A DNA stretch of 42,973 nt, taken from positions 1 to 42,973 of the forward strand of contig NZ_JARGND010000027.1 in NCBI RefSeq assembly GCF_029212645.1, written 5' to 3'. The notes beneath the pieces were generated by a model that was given only the letters and a program-made list of their open reading frames with translations, had not been told where the DNA came from and did not search any database. The DNA comes from Vannielia sp. (GTDB lineage: Bacteria > Pseudomonadota > Alphaproteobacteria > Rhodobacterales > Rhodobacteraceae). The position numbers and the translations under genes were made by a program. Position 1 is the first letter of the stretch. Each line of letters begins with the position of its first letter. Shown one piece after another: positions 1-9,001 of the stretch.

Positions 1-55
1 GATTTAGGTTCTGGCGCCGCGAGGCGTGGGGGTTCGAGTCCCTTCACCCGCACCA
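1..55 (+). tRNA. tRNA-Leu(UAG), 3' part only (cut by window edge)
   Basis: The window opens inside a tRNA. The seven-base anticodon loop TTTAGGT (anticodon TAG, leucine) lies at about 3-9, followed by a long class II variable arm, a T-arm (stem 28-32/40-44, loop TTCGAGT 33-39), the 3' acceptor strand 45-51, discriminator A52 and an encoded CCA at 53-55. The long variable arm and the anticodon both fit tRNA-Leu. The D-arm and 5' acceptor strand lie outside the window. Confidence 0.85.
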
Positions 56-337
56 TTCTCACAAGTTTGAACGGCGCGGTCGGTACCTTGTTTGAGGTCG
101 ACCTGCGTTCGAACGGGCGCACCACTGGCTCCTTCCTGTGAAGTGTCAGACGGTTTTGACCTTCACCTCATCAGCCAGCCCAGATCGAGAATGCGGCATT
201 GCCGCCGTTCGTGCAAACCGCGGCGAACGGCTCAAAAGAGCCCAAAAAAGACATTGATATTTGGATCATATCGGCGTCACGAGGGCTATGGGGTGTTGTT
301 TGGAAACAGGCGTTAACCTATGGGAGCGCGCTAATAC
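56..337. other. Intergenic stretch between tRNA-Leu and GNAT gene; possible dispersed-repeat copy
   Basis: I see no convincing gene here. At 204-236 there is an imperfect dyad (GCCGTTCG, 12-base spacer, CGAACGGC) and just after it a short GGCTC-AAAA-GAGCC hairpin followed by CAAAAAAG. The wording of this patch resembles intergenic remnants I remember from several Roseobacter genomes, but that is memory and not a search. Base composition becomes more AT-rich towards the GNAT gene. Confidence 0.3.
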
Positions 338-829
338 ATGCAGATGGAAACCCAATTGAAATACGCGATTATCTTCACTCGATTGTCCAAAATTGAGCCG
401 ACCGAGATTATTGATCACATGTCCGATCCACGTGTTGCAGAGCACATGCCGCTTCTGACTTTCAAATGGGATGAAGTTGCCGTGGCCAAATTTGTCGCCA
501 CTAAAGAGGAGCGCTGGAGCCGCGATGGACTTGGGCATTGGGCCATACAGTCAAACAATAAATATGTCGGGTGGGGTGGTTTTCAGAAGGAAGGTGACGA
601 GTGGGATTTCGGTCTGGTCCTACGGCCTGACGCCTTTGGTCTTGGTACACGTATTTCGAAAAAGGCAATTGAGTTCGCCGTTGCCGACGAACGTATTCCT
701 TTCGTGACATTCCTTTTGCCGCCGTCCCGCAAAAACCTAGGTGCTCTCGAAAGACTTGGGGCAAGACGTATCGGTGAAATCGAATACGATGGGGCAACAT
801 TTCTCAAGTATCGACTAGAGACTGAATGA
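338..829 (+). CDS. GNAT family N-acetyltransferase (RimJ/RimL-like)
   Basis: A 163-residue protein with the layout of RimJ/RimL-type acetyltransferases: an N-terminal strand-helix (RLSKIEPTEIIDHMSDP), a central acceptor-side region (GWGGFQ, then WDFGLVLRP) and a C-terminal acetyl-CoA part (FGLGTRISKKAI, NLGALERLGARRIGEI). Such enzymes transfer acetyl from acetyl-CoA to an amine; the substrate cannot be read from sequence. ATG 338 is chosen because GGGAG lies 12 bases upstream; ATG 344 is possible. The gene stands alone between tRNA-Leu and the tig leader, and its codons are more AT-rich than all its neighbours, which suggests acquisition next to the tRNA. Confidence 0.85.
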   Translation: MQMETQLKYAIIFTRLSKIEPTEIIDHMSDPRVAEHMPLLTFKWDEVAVAKFVATKEERWSRDGLGHWAIQSNNKYVGWGGFQKEGDEWDFGLVLRPDAFGLGTRISKKAIEFAVADERIPFVTFLLPPSRKNLGALERLGARRIGEIEYDGATFLKYRLETE

Positions 830-1056
830 ACACTTTGTCCGCGTTGCGCACCTTGGCACATGGCGCGATGAAGGTCCGGTCTGGGGTGATAAGGTTTTAT
901 GGTTGGTCAATGTGGTTTGATGCGGGTGCCTGATGGATTTCAGGAAATCCGGTGTATCCTGCTTGTCGTGCGCGAAGGTTTTGCATCTTTGGTGAAAGTT
1001 GCCGCAGCTCTTTTTGAACGTTGCTGGCGGCGCTCGATTTTCAAAGAAAAGCGATT
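830..1056. other. Non-coding gap after GNAT gene
   Basis: No gene with supporting codon bias, start site or recognisable product is visible. The AT-richer composition of the GNAT gene fades out at around 1000, so this stretch probably contains the right-hand edge of the accessory insert. A promoter for the structured region or tig is expected here, but I could not pick a convincing -35/-10 pair. Confidence 0.4.
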
Positions 1057-1277
1057 GGGGCCTTCGTGTTAGCTGCCGAAGGCCCCACCCCGCACCAGAG
1101 CAAAGCGCCCCGGCAAACCCGGCGCGGGGACGGGCCGATGAGTGGGTTTCCAGTGGAAATCACCGATAGGCGGCCTTGGGGATGCGGCGATGAAGCGCGC
1201 AAATGGGCCTGCCTGCGCACCAGAATCGGGGTTGATCCCCCGCCGCACCCAAACTAGTAAAGCCCAAATCGAATTCT
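1057..1277 (+). other. Hairpin-rich non-coding region upstream of tig (candidate structured RNA or leader)
   Basis: A succession of self-complementary elements precedes the terminator at 1278: a perfect 10-bp stem GGGGCCTTCG (1057-1066) with CGAAGGCCCC (1077-1086); a CCGG-CAAAC-CCGG hairpin near 1110-1125; a dyad around TTTCC-AGT-GGAAA near 1147-1160; and GGGG-TTGAT-CCCC near 1228-1240. No open frame here has a plausible start and product. Together with a terminator that ends before the tig start codon, this suggests either a separate non-coding RNA or a regulated tig leader. I could not match it to tmRNA, RNase P RNA, SRP RNA or 6S RNA by eye. Confidence 0.4.
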
Positions 1278-1300
1278 GGCCGCCCCTTTGGCGGCCTTTC
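1278..1300 (+). terminator. Intrinsic terminator-like hairpin in front of tig
   Basis: GGCCGCC (1278-1284), loop CCTTT, GGCGGCC (1290-1296), then TTTC. It lies only 22 bases before the tig ATG and upstream of its ribosome-binding site, so it can end an upstream transcript or act as an attenuator. Confidence 0.6.
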
Positions 1301-1322
1301 CCGTTCAAAGAGGACGCACATC

Positions 1323-2657
1323 ATGCAGGTCAACGAGACCCTCAACGAAGGTCTGAAACGCGGCTACGAGATCACCATTCCGGCGAGCGATCTTGAGGCC
1401 ACCGTCACCAGCAAGCTCGAAGAGGCTCGCCCCGATGTTGAGCTGAAAGGCTTTCGCAAGGGCAAGGTGCCGATGGCGCTGCTGAAAAAGCAGTTTGGCC
1501 AGCGCTTGATGGGCGAAGCCATGCAGGAAGCTGTAGACGGCGCGATGTCCAAGCACTTTGAAGAGTCCGGCGACCGCCCTGCGATGCAGCCTGACGTCAA
1601 GATGGTCAACGAAGACTGGAAAGAGGGCGACGACGTGACCGTGGCGCTCAGCTACGAAGCGCTGCCCGAGATCCCCGAGGTCGACCTGAAGGCTGTGAAG
1701 CTTGAGAAGTTGGTTGTGAAGCCCGATGACGAGGCCGTTGATGAAGCGCTTCAGGGCCTCGCCGATCAGGCGAAAAACTTTGAAGACCGCAAGGCCGGCT
1801 CAAAGGCCAAGGACGGCGATCAGGTTGTGATGGACTTCGTCGGCAAGGTTGACGGCGAAGCCTTTGAAGGCGGCTCGGCGGAAGATTTCCCGCTGGTGCT
1901 TGGCTCGGGCCAGTTCATCCCCGGCTTTGAAGAGCAGCTGACCGGCGTGAAGGCCGGTGAGGAGAAGGCCGTTGAGGTGTCTTTCCCCGAGGAATACCAG
2001 GCCGAGCATCTGGCCGGTAAGGCTGCGATTTTTGATTGCACCATCAAGGCCGTGAAGGCCCCGGCCGCGGCCGAGATCAACGACGAGCTGGCCAAGCAGT
2101 TTGGCGCTGACGATCTGGACGCCCTCAAGGGCCAGATCCGGGAGCGTCTTGAGGCCGAGTATGGCGGCGCGGCACGGGCTGTGATGAAGCGCCATCTGCT
2201 TGACGAGCTGGACAAGCTGGTCACCTTCGATCTGCCGCCGACCCTGCTTGACGCAGAAGCCGGCCAGATTGCCCACCAGCTGTGGCACGAGGAAAACCCC
2301 GACGTTGAGGGCCATGACCACCCCGAGATCACCCCCTCCGATGAGCACAAGGAACTGGCAGCGCGGCGCGTTCGCCTTGGCCTGCTGCTCGCTGAGCTTG
2401 GCCAGAAGAACGAGATCGAGGTGACCGACGCCGAGATGACCCAGGCGATCATGGGCCAGGCGCGCCAGTATCCGGGCCAGGAGCGCGAGTTCTTTGAGTT
2501 CGTGAAGACCAACGCCCAGGTGCAGCAGCAGATGCGCGCCCCGATCTTTGAAGACAAGGTCGTTGATTACATCTTTGAGCTTGCCGATGTGAGCGAGAAA
2601 GAGGTCAGCAAGGACGAGCTGAAAGAAGCCGTTGATAAGCTGGAAGACGACGAATGA
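1323..2657 (+). CDS. tig: Trigger factor, ribosome-bound chaperone and prolyl isomerase
   Basis: A 444-residue protein with the three trigger factor domains. The N-terminal ribosome-binding domain carries the signature [17 protein letters not shown] (about residues 41-57). An FKBP-type peptidyl-prolyl isomerase domain follows (about 150-240, with [15 protein letters not shown] and FIPGFEEQL). The helical C-terminal substrate cradle ends in an acidic tail. It binds uL23 at the ribosomal exit tunnel and shields nascent chains. The start is set by AGAGGAC ahead of ATG 1323. It is preceded by a terminator-like hairpin and followed by a strong terminator, so it is probably transcribed alone. Length is normal for alphaproteobacteria. 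Confidence 0.98.
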   Translation: MQVNETLNEGLKRGYEITIPASDLEATVTSKLEEARPDVELKGFRKGKVPMALLKKQFGQRLMGEAMQEAVDGAMSKHFEESGDRPAMQPDVKMVNEDWKEGDDVTVALSYEALPEIPEVDLKAVKLEKLVVKPDDEAVDEALQGLADQAKNFEDRKAGSKAKDGDQVVMDFVGKVDGEAFEGGSAEDFPLVLGSGQFIPGFEEQLTGVKAGEEKAVEVSFPEEYQAEHLAGKAAIFDCTIKAVKAPAAAEINDELAKQFGADDLDALKGQIRERLEAEYGGAARAVMKRHLLDELDKLVTFDLPPTLLDAEAGQIAHQLWHEENPDVEGHDHPEITPSDEHKELAARRVRLGLLLAELGQKNEIEVTDAEMTQAIMGQARQYPGQEREFFEFVKTNAQVQQQMRAPIFEDKVVDYIFELADVSEKEVSKDELKEAVDKLEDDE

Positions 2658-2685
2658 TGTGACCTGTCCACAGGTGACAGGTTAA

Positions 2686-2714
2686 AAAAGGGCCGCCCGC
2701 TGGGTGGCCCTTTT
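2686..2714 (+). terminator. Intrinsic terminator after tig
   Basis: GGGCC-GCCC (2690-2698), loop GCT, GGGT-GGCCC (2702-2710), flanked by an A-run and TTTT at 2711-2714. A second weaker stem (ACCTGTC at 2662-2668 with GACAGGT at 2676-2682) lies directly before it. Confidence 0.85.
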
Positions 2715-2729
2715 GCTATGGGAGACGGG

Positions 2730-3668
2730 ATGGATTTTTTCGAACGCTTGTGCGGCTTTGCCGAAACGTCGCCGGAGGCGGTGTATGAGGGGCTTCAGCC
2801 CGAAGAGGGCGGCGGGCTGCGCTCACGGGTGAATGGCAGGGTGTTGCAGCCGGGCGTTTTGGAGCGGGTCACCACGCGCGGTATGGGCGTGCGGCCAAAG
2901 CGGGGCAAAACGGTGGTGCGCCAGGTGGTGGGCGAGGCGGCGGCGCTGCATTTGGCGCATCCCGGCGCGCTCTTTCAGGTGGCCTCGCAGTTCAACCTGC
3001 TGGAGATGATCGGGCCGCACCGCACTCCGGCGCAGGGGATCACCTGTTATGAGAGCGATCGCACCCAGGGCCCGGCCTGTGCCATGGCTTGCGCGGCGGG
3101 CACGATCTGGCGGAATTACTTTGTGCAGCACGGCGGCGCGCGCGGCCAGTGTGAGCGCCAGATTGATACGCTCGCCGCGCTCGGGGATGCCTTGGGCAAT
3201 GATGAGGGCGATCTTTGGGACATGCAGAATGGCTATGCGCTGCCCCGCCCCGGCGGGCTGGAGGCGGTGGCGGAGCGGATCAACGGGCGGGTTGACGCTT
3301 ATCGCGGCTTGCTGGAGCTGGGCCTGCAACGCGACAGTGAGGTGACGCTGGAGGGCGGGGGCCACAGGGTGAGCCAGATCTATTGCTCGGCGCTGCCGGT
3401 GGCCTATGGCGGCGCTGGACCGTGGGAGCCTTTTGCCCGGCTGGTGCTGGAAGAGGCCTATGAGGCGACGCTGGGGGTGGCGGCGCGGCTCAAGGTGCCA
3501 GTGTTCCTGACGCTGCTTGGAGGCGGCGCCTTTGGCAATGAGCGGGCGTGGATCTTAGACGCGATGAGCCGGGCTTTGCGGCTTTATGCAAACGCGGGTC
3601 TGGAGGTGGCGGTGGTAAGCTACGCAAGCCCGGATGCGGGTGTGGAGCAGATGATTGCCGGGCTTTAG
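2730..3668 (+). CDS. Conserved hypothetical protein with macrodomain-like motifs
   Basis: A 312-residue soluble protein without signal peptide. ATG 2730 is preferred to ATG 2718 because GGAGA lies just ahead of it and because 2718 falls inside the tig terminator tail. A central block (FQVASQFNLLEMIGP, ITCYESDRTQGPACAMACAAG, about residues 85-125) and a late glycine-rich block (LTLLGGGAFGNERAWILDAM, about 258-277) recall the NAD/ADP-ribose-binding loops of macrodomains, where an N-terminal Asn and a GGxFGN-like loop contact the ligand. I infer a macrodomain-like fold; a role in ADP-ribose or nucleotide handling is unproven. Codon use matches the chromosome. Confidence 0.8.
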   Translation: MDFFERLCGFAETSPEAVYEGLQPEEGGGLRSRVNGRVLQPGVLERVTTRGMGVRPKRGKTVVRQVVGEAAALHLAHPGALFQVASQFNLLEMIGPHRTPAQGITCYESDRTQGPACAMACAAGTIWRNYFVQHGGARGQCERQIDTLAALGDALGNDEGDLWDMQNGYALPRPGGLEAVAERINGRVDAYRGLLELGLQRDSEVTLEGGGHRVSQIYCSALPVAYGGAGPWEPFARLVLEEAYEATLGVAARLKVPVFLTLLGGGAFGNERAWILDAMSRALRLYANAGLEVAVVSYASPDAGVEQMIAGL

Positions 3669-3732
3669 CTGGCGCGGCGGCGCGGGGCGGGCTACACCGG
3701 GGCGGGGCAGATGAGCCTTGAGCGGGGACGCA

Positions 3733-4770
3733 ATGGCGCGAAACACTGAGGCAAAGGGCGGATTGGCCGGGCTGGGCTGGCGGGCGTTCTTTGCGCAGCA
3801 GACAGACATTGACGAAATGGAACGCACCCCGCCGGTGCGGGTGACGCAGGTGCATCGCAACGGGCTATACGTGCTGGGCGAGGAGATCGAGGCGCTGGTG
3901 CCCCCCGGCCCCGATGCCACGGTGGGCGATTGGCTGATGTATGATACCGATGCCCCGGCGCGCAGCCGGGTGCTGGAGCGGATCAGCATCATCAAGCGCC
4001 GCTCGGCCGGGCTTGAGCGCCGGATGCAGAGCATCGCCGCCAATATCGACACGACCTTCATCGTGACCTCCTGCAACAATGATTTCAACCTAGCGCGGCT
4101 GGAGCGCTATATCGCGCTGGCGTTGGAGGCTGAAACCCAGCCGGTGATCGTGCTCACCAAGCCTGACCTTGCCGAGGATGCAGATCGCTACGCCGAGGAG
4201 GCGGGCAGCATCTCTGATCTGGTGCCGGTGGTGGTGGTAAACGCCAAGGGCGGCGGTGTGAGCGAGGCGCTGGCCGCGTGGTGCGGTGCGGGGCAAACGG
4301 TGGCGTTTCTCGGCTCGTCCGGGGTGGGAAAATCGACATTGACCAATGCCTTGGCCGCCGGAGCGGATGTGGCCACGCAAGAGGTGCGCGAGGATGATGC
4401 GCGCGGGCGGCACACCACCACGCGCCGCCAGTTGCACTTTGTGCCCGGCGGCTGCGCGGTGCTTGACACACCGGGGATGAGAGAGCTGCAACTGGCCGAT
4501 GCGGAAGCCGGGATTGGCGATTTGTTCTCGGATCTGCGGGACTTGGCCACCGAGTGCAAGTTCAACGATTGCGCCCATGAAAGCGAGCCGGGCTGCGCGG
4601 TGCTGGCGGCGGTTGAGCGCGGCGAGATTGATGCCGCACGGCTGGCCCGCTGGAAAAAGCTGGTGGCGGAAGAGCGGTTTAACACCGAGAGCCTGACAGA
4701 CCGTCGCATGCGCGACCGGGCCTTTGGCAAGATGGTGAAGCGCACGATCAAGGGCAGCCGCAAACGGTGA
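3733..4770 (+). CDS. rsgA: Small ribosomal subunit biogenesis GTPase RsgA
   Basis: A circularly permuted GTPase of 345 residues that assists late maturation of the 30S subunit. An N-terminal OB-fold comes first (VRVTQVHRNGLYVLGEE), then G4 TKPD (about 142), the P-loop GSSGVGKST (about 194-202), a G2/G3 region with TTTRRQ and DTPG, and a C-terminal zinc knuckle beginning CKFNDCAHE (about 275). The order G4-G1-G3 is diagnostic. A TTG codon at 3718 is in frame, but ATG 3733 with GGGGA upstream is the better start. It is 64 bases downstream of the macrodomain-like gene and could share its transcript. Confidence 0.96.
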   Translation: MARNTEAKGGLAGLGWRAFFAQQTDIDEMERTPPVRVTQVHRNGLYVLGEEIEALVPPGPDATVGDWLMYDTDAPARSRVLERISIIKRRSAGLERRMQSIAANIDTTFIVTSCNNDFNLARLERYIALALEAETQPVIVLTKPDLAEDADRYAEEAGSISDLVPVVVVNAKGGGVSEALAAWCGAGQTVAFLGSSGVGKSTLTNALAAGADVATQEVREDDARGRHTTTRRQLHFVPGGCAVLDTPGMRELQLADAEAGIGDLFSDLRDLATECKFNDCAHESEPGCAVLAAVERGEIDAARLARWKKLVAEERFNTESLTDRRMRDRAFGKMVKRTIKGSRKR

Positions 4771-4827
4771 GGGCGGGGGCTGCGCTGCGCCCCTAAGCTG
4801 ACCTGAGCCGCAAGAGCTGAACCCGAT

Positions 4828-4860
4828 CCCGCCGCCGCGCTGGGATCAGGCGGCGGCGGG
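4828..4860. terminator. GC-rich hairpin between convergent rsgA and cpdB-type gene
   Basis: A perfect 10-bp stem, CCCGCCGCCG (4828-4837) with CGGCGGCGGG (4851-4860), loop of 13 bases. There is no U-tract on either side, so it could stall or insulate convergent transcription instead of acting as a classical terminator. Confidence 0.45.
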
Positions 4861-4874
4861 TGCGTTTGGCGGGC

Positions 4875-6839
4875 TTAGAGCGTGATGCGGAACAGCATGA
4901 AGCCGTCCTGGCCGTCGCCTGCGGGTTCAATGGTGACGCCCTCGATGGTTGAAGCGAAGTCTGCCGCCTTTGGGCCGGTTTCAAACAACACCGAGGTGCC
5001 GGGCATGGGCGCGAAGGTCCAGTTGGCATCGGCCTTGGGGGTAATTGTGCCTTTCTCGACGATGTAGCGCACGATCACATCGCGGTTGGTATCGGGGCCT
5101 TCAAACACCACGGTGGAGCCATCTGCACCGGGGAAGCTGCCGCCGCCCGAGGCGCGGTAGTTGTTGGTTGCAACCACGAATTTTTGCGCGGGGTCAATGG
5201 GTTCGCCGTTGAACTTCAGGTCGGTGATGCGGCTGGCATCGGGGTTGAGCGGCTCGCCCTTGGGGCCGAACTTTGAGGGCTGAGACAAGTCGATCTGGTA
5301 GGTCACGCCGTCGATGATATCATAATTGTAGCTGGGGAAATCGGGGTTGAGCAGGAGGGCATCGGTGCTGCCCGGCTCGACCTGATTGAACATGCCAGCG
5401 GAGCGCTCCAGCCAGTCTTTTACTGTGGCGCCGTCAATCACCACGGCGCGCACGGTGTTGGGGTAGAGGTAAAGGTCGGCCACGTTCTTGATGGCCACAT
5501 CGCCCACCGGAACATCGGTGTAATACTCCGGCCCACCACGGCCACCGGCCTTGAAAGGGGCGGCGGCAGAGAGAATGGGCAGCCCCTCCCACTCGGTGCC
5601 TTGCATCATTTGCTCGATATACCAGACTTGGGCGTTGGACACGACCTGCACCGAAGGATCATCGGCCACGAGGGCGAAGTAGCTGTGCAGCGGCGTGGCG
5701 GTTTTGCCAACGGCGCGGCGGATGTAGGCGAGGGTGTCTTCATGCTCCGTGCGCACGCTGTCGAGCACGGCTTGATCATCCTCGACCAGCGCGGTGATGG
5801 AGCGGTCTTCGTTGCGCTTGGAAATGGGGCGCGCCTCGGAGGAGTGGCCGGTGACGCGCCATCCCGCGCCATCCCGCTCCAACATCAGATCAATCAGGCC
5901 AAGGTGGCTGCCCCAGAAGCCGGCCATGGCGGCGGGCTTGCCGTGGATCGTTCCCGCCTCGGCATCAACGGCGGCGAAATCGGCGTAGGTCGACGACGGG
6001 AACACAAGGTGGCTGTGGCCGGTCATGATGCAATCAATCCCCTCGACGGTGGCGAGCGGCACCGAGGCGTTTTCCATCATGTCGCTTTCATTGGCAGAGC
6101 CAATGCCGGAGTGCGAGAGGGCGATGATGATATCGGTGCCTTTCTCCATCATTTCCGGCACATAGGCGCGGGCGGCCTCAACGATGTCCCGCGCCTCGAC
6201 ATTGCCTTCAAGGTGCTTGCGGTCCCAGTTCATCACCTGGGGTGGCACGAAGCCGATGATGCCGATCTTGATCGGGTGGGCCTCGCCTGCGCCGTCGGTG
6301 ATGGTGCGGGTGAGGATGGTGTAGGGCGGCAGCAGGGTGTCATCCTCGGTGGGGGTTGCGCCCTTGGTTTTGGCGATATTGGCGCAAACCACCGGGTAGC
6401 CTGCCTTGGCGAGCGACTTCATCAGGAAATCGAGGCCATAGTTGAACTCGTGGTTGCCCAAGGTCGAGGCCTCGATGCCGACGGTGTTCATGGCGGTGAT
6501 GACGGGGTGCTCGTCCCCCTCTTTCATGCCGCGTTCATAGGCGATGTAATCGCCCATCGGGTTGCCTTGCAAAAAGTCGCCATTGTCGAGCAGGAGCGAG
6601 TTGGTCGCCTCGGCGCGGATGTCCTTGATGATAGACGCGGTGCGCGACAGGCCGACGGTATCGACCGGTTTGTCGCTGTAATAATCGTAGGGGTAGACGT
6701 GAACGTGCAGGTCGGTGGTTTCCATCAGGCGCAGGTGGGCCTGGCCAGCCTGCGCGCGCGCCGAGAAGGGGTGCAACAGGGTGAGCGAGGTGGCGGCTGT
6801 TGACGCCAGAAAGCCACGGCGGGTGAGTTGAAATGGCAT
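4875..6839 (-). CDS. cpdB: 2',3'-cyclic-nucleotide 2'-phosphodiesterase / 3'-nucleotidase (CpdB type), periplasmic
   Basis: A 654-residue metallophosphoesterase with a Tat signal ([15 protein letters not shown]) that directs it to the periplasm. The metal-binding motifs of the 5'-nucleotidase/CpdB superfamily appear in order: [41 protein letters not shown] and GHSHLVFP; a C-terminal nucleotidase substrate domain follows. The DYYSDKP and NPMGDY details fit CpdB better than UshA. It would hydrolyse extracellular cyclic nucleotides and 3'-nucleotides for phosphate and nucleoside salvage. The start at 6839 gives the complete Tat motif and has AAGGAC upstream; longer in-frame extension is spurious. 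It lies 61 bases after the lytic transglycosylase gene. Confidence 0.93.
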   Translation of the reverse strand: MPFQLTRRGFLASTAATSLTLLHPFSARAQAGQAHLRLMETTDLHVHVYPYDYYSDKPVDTVGLSRTASIIKDIRAEATNSLLLDNGDFLQGNPMGDYIAYERGMKEGDEHPVITAMNTVGIEASTLGNHEFNYGLDFLMKSLAKAGYPVVCANIAKTKGATPTEDDTLLPPYTILTRTITDGAGEAHPIKIGIIGFVPPQVMNWDRKHLEGNVEARDIVEAARAYVPEMMEKGTDIIIALSHSGIGSANESDMMENASVPLATVEGIDCIMTGHSHLVFPSSTYADFAAVDAEAGTIHGKPAAMAGFWGSHLGLIDLMLERDGAGWRVTGHSSEARPISKRNEDRSITALVEDDQAVLDSVRTEHEDTLAYIRRAVGKTATPLHSYFALVADDPSVQVVSNAQVWYIEQMMQGTEWEGLPILSAAAPFKAGGRGGPEYYTDVPVGDVAIKNVADLYLYPNTVRAVVIDGATVKDWLERSAGMFNQVEPGSTDALLLNPDFPSYNYDIIDGVTYQIDLSQPSKFGPKGEPLNPDASRITDLKFNGEPIDPAQKFVVATNNYRASGGGSFPGADGSTVVFEGPDTNRDVIVRYIVEKGTITPKADANWTFAPMPGTSVLFETGPKAADFASTIEGVTIEPAGDGQDGFMLFRITL

Positions 6840-6900
6840 GGGTCTGTCCTTTTTGTGGTGCGTTTTCACTGGTTTGGCCCAGCGGTGTAACGCGCGTATG

Positions 6901-7377
6901 TCAGCTGCGCAGGCCGGTTTCGTGGAGCAGCCCAAGGCGCTTGGCCTCGTAGTAGTAGCCACGGGCATACCAGCCGATGGCCTCGTCCATATCCCCGCCA
7001 GACACCATCCAGGCGCCGCGCAGGTACTTCCCGGCGTATTTGAGGTTGGTCTCGGCATCGAGCAGCTCGGACGGCGGGCCACGGTGGCCCATAGTGCGCG
7101 CGGTTTGCGGCAATATCTGCATCAGCCCCCAATAGGGGCCGTTGCGGGCGCGGGGATTATGGGTGCTTTCGCGGATGCAGACCCGGTGGATCAGCTCTCG
7201 CGGGATCTGGTGGATGGCGGCATATTTGTTGATCAACGCGCGCAACTCGGGCGTTTCTTGCGGGTAGAGCGGCGGATTGAAGGTATCGCGGCGGGACTTG
7301 GGCGCCTTGGACCCACCGGCGCACGCGGCCAGCGGGAGGGTGGCGAGCAGGGCAAGGAAGTGGCGGCGAGTCGTCAT
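6901..7377 (-). CDS. Lipoprotein lytic transglycosylase (SLT domain)
   Basis: A 158-residue protein with a lipobox signal ([20 protein letters not shown]), so it is probably lipid-anchored at Cys19. The SLT goose-lysozyme-like domain follows: the catalytic Glu in [13 protein letters not shown], then [11 protein letters not shown] and [12 protein letters not shown]. It cleaves peptidoglycan glycan strands with formation of anhydromuramic acid. The start at 7377 gives an intact signal; an upstream in-frame ATG near 7452 would destroy it. It is co-oriented with the downstream cpdB-type gene, and both act in the periplasm. Confidence 0.9.
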   Translation of the reverse strand: MTTRRHFLALLATLPLAACAGGSKAPKSRRDTFNPPLYPQETPELRALINKYAAIHQIPRELIHRVCIRESTHNPRARNGPYWGLMQILPQTARTMGHRGPPSELLDAETNLKYAGKYLRGAWMVSGGDMDEAIGWYARGYYYEAKRLGLLHETGLRS

Positions 7378-7523
7378 GGTATCAGGGTGGCGCAGGTTTG
7401 AGCGCTTGGCGAGGGGGCTTCGGCGTAACAGTGGGGATTTTTGCCGAAGCATAGCGGCGCTTGCCCAACATTTGCCTCATTTCGGCGGCTGCATCGGATA
7501 AAACCGAGTCGAGGATCATTGGG

Positions 7524-8225
7524 ATGGGGCAGTCCTTTACAACAAATGGCGCGCCAGATGAGCGCGCTGTGGAGTGGTTGAAAAGCCAGAGCCAAGCGGT
7601 GTGGGCACAGGTGATCCGGGGGTTGGACGAGGATGAAACCCCGCATGACGTGCTGACATGGATGATTGGGCGGCGCGAGATGGACCGGGCCAATGCGGTG
7701 CGGCTGTTCTGGGCGTTGTTTGACGCGGAAATCTGGGTGAAAGCGCGGGACAACCGGGAGCGGCTGGCGGATATGCAGCGGCTGGCGGCGCGGATCGAGG
7801 CGGGGTTTTACACCGTGTCGGCGCTGGAGGTGAGTTGGCGGGAGGCGTTTTACTTTCGCTGTGCCTTCAAACAGGCGGTGCGGGAATATCGGCGCGATGG
7901 GTTTGATGAGCGGCGAGCGGCTTTTGCGATCCCGGCAGAGCTGTTCAAGCCGATCACGGGGCAGGCGGTGCCAGCGCGGCCTGCGTTGCGCCCGGCGCAC
8001 GGGTTGACGGGCAAGGCACGCTGCGCGGCAGAGCGCCTGGGCACGGCCACGGTGGATGCAGGCGCGGCAGAGATGGCGCGGCGGGCGCGCGTGGCGGTGC
8101 GTGGCTGGTGGCTTTCACGGCTGGGGCAGGTGGCGGTGTGTATCGCCATGCCGATGGGCGTGGTCGCTGCGTATTACCTTGTCACCGATCAGGTGGGTGA
8201 CGCGCTGGCACGCGTGGGGTTTTAG
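7524..8225 (+). CDS. Hypothetical protein with C-terminal membrane anchor
   Basis: A 233-residue protein I do not recognise. The N-terminal half is helical and charged (AVEWLKSQSQAVWAQVIRGL, then VLTWMIGRREMDRANAVRLF). A basic, alanine-rich linker follows, with one hydrophobic segment near the C-terminus (QVAVCIAMPMGVVAAYYLV), so it is probably a tail-anchored cytoplasmic protein. ATG 7524 has GAGG upstream; the longer frame from 7461 has no ribosome-binding site. It is divergent from the lytic transglycosylase and ends at the terminator it shares with the ribosomal protein operon. Confidence 0.8.
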   Translation: MGQSFTTNGAPDERAVEWLKSQSQAVWAQVIRGLDEDETPHDVLTWMIGRREMDRANAVRLFWALFDAEIWVKARDNRERLADMQRLAARIEAGFYTVSALEVSWREAFYFRCAFKQAVREYRRDGFDERRAAFAIPAELFKPITGQAVPARPALRPAHGLTGKARCAAERLGTATVDAGAAEMARRARVAVRGWWLSRLGQVAVCIAMPMGVVAAYYLVTDQVGDALARVGF

Positions 8226-8288
8226 GCCGGGGCGTGGCGAGGTTTGCCCGTGTAGCATGGTGACGGTGCGGATAGGTTTGGGGCCATG

Positions 8289-8321
8289 AAAAAGGCCGCG
8301 CTTTGGGGGCGCGGCCTTTTT
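8289..8321. terminator. Bidirectional intrinsic terminator
   Basis: A-run 8289-8293, stem GGCCGCGC (8294-8301) with GCGCGGCC (8309-8316), loop TTTGGGG, T-run 8317-8321. It is symmetrical, so it can end the plus-strand hypothetical gene and the minus-strand rpsF-rpsR-rplI operon. Confidence 0.9.
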
Positions 8322-8347
8322 GATTTTTCATGCAGAAGGGCGCGCTA

Positions 8348-8989
8348 TCAGGCGTCCTTGTCCTCGGCGGCGTCTTCCTCGGCGGAGGCGTTGCTCTCTG
8401 CCGGGCCGTCAGCCAGATCGTCATCGTCCGAAGCGGCAGACCCGATATCGTCAAACAGCTCGGAGATTTCGAATTCGGCGGCGGCTTCTTCCTCGGCGGC
8501 GAGATCCTGGATGGATTTGCCGGAGGCCTGAAGCTCGGCTTCTTCGGGGGAGCGGGCAACGTTGAGAGTGACCTCAACCGCCACTTCCGGGTGAAGCTCG
8601 ATGTGGACGGTGTGCAGACCGAGGTCCTTGATCGGACGGGCCAGCGCCACCTGACGCTTGTCAACGGTGAACCCGGCCTCGGTGGCGCAATCGGCGGCGT
8701 CACGCGGGGTGACGGAGCCGTAGAGTGCGCCCGAGTCGGAGGCGGAACGAATCACGATGAACTGCTGGCCGTCGAGCGAGCCTGCGGCGGATTCTGCCTC
8801 TTTCTTGGTTTCAAGGTTGCGGGCTTCGAGCTGAGCTTTCTCGGTTTCGAAGCGGGCGATGTTCACGTCATTTGCGCGCAGGGCTTTGCCCTGGGGCAGC
8901 AGAAAGTTGCGAGCGTAGCCTTCCTTGACGGAGACGACTTCGCCCATCTGACCCAGCTTTGCGACGCGTTCGAGAAGGATGATATCCAT
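8348..8989 (-). CDS. rplI: 50S ribosomal protein bL9
   Basis: A 213-residue protein beginning with the canonical bL9 N-domain ([19 protein letters not shown], then [16 protein letters not shown]), followed by the long connecting helix and the C-domain. About 45 extra residues at the C-terminus are strongly acidic (many Asp, Glu and Ala), an extension seen in Rhodobacteraceae bL9. It binds 23S rRNA near the L1 stalk. It is the third gene of rpsF-rpsR-rplI, 12 bases after rpsR, with GGAGAG ahead of the start. Confidence 0.98.
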   Translation of the reverse strand: MDIILLERVAKLGQMGEVVSVKEGYARNFLLPQGKALRANDVNIARFETEKAQLEARNLETKKEAESAAGSLDGQQFIVIRSASDSGALYGSVTPRDAADCATEAGFTVDKRQVALARPIKDLGLHTVHIELHPEVAVEVTLNVARSPEEAELQASGKSIQDLAAEEEAAAEFEISELFDDIGSAASDDDDLADGPAESNASAEEDAAEDKDA

Positions 8990-9001
8990 GAGGGTCTCTC
9001 C

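Noticed and set aside
1057..1300. tmRNA, RNase P RNA, SRP RNA or 6S RNA upstream of tig
   Set aside because: None of the core sequences I know for these RNAs could be found; kept only as an unnamed structured region.
5601..6803. 400-codon plus-strand frame opposite the CpdB-type gene
   Set aside because: Rich in His, Gly and Val in the way antisense of coding DNA is; no start signal; fully covered by a certain gene.
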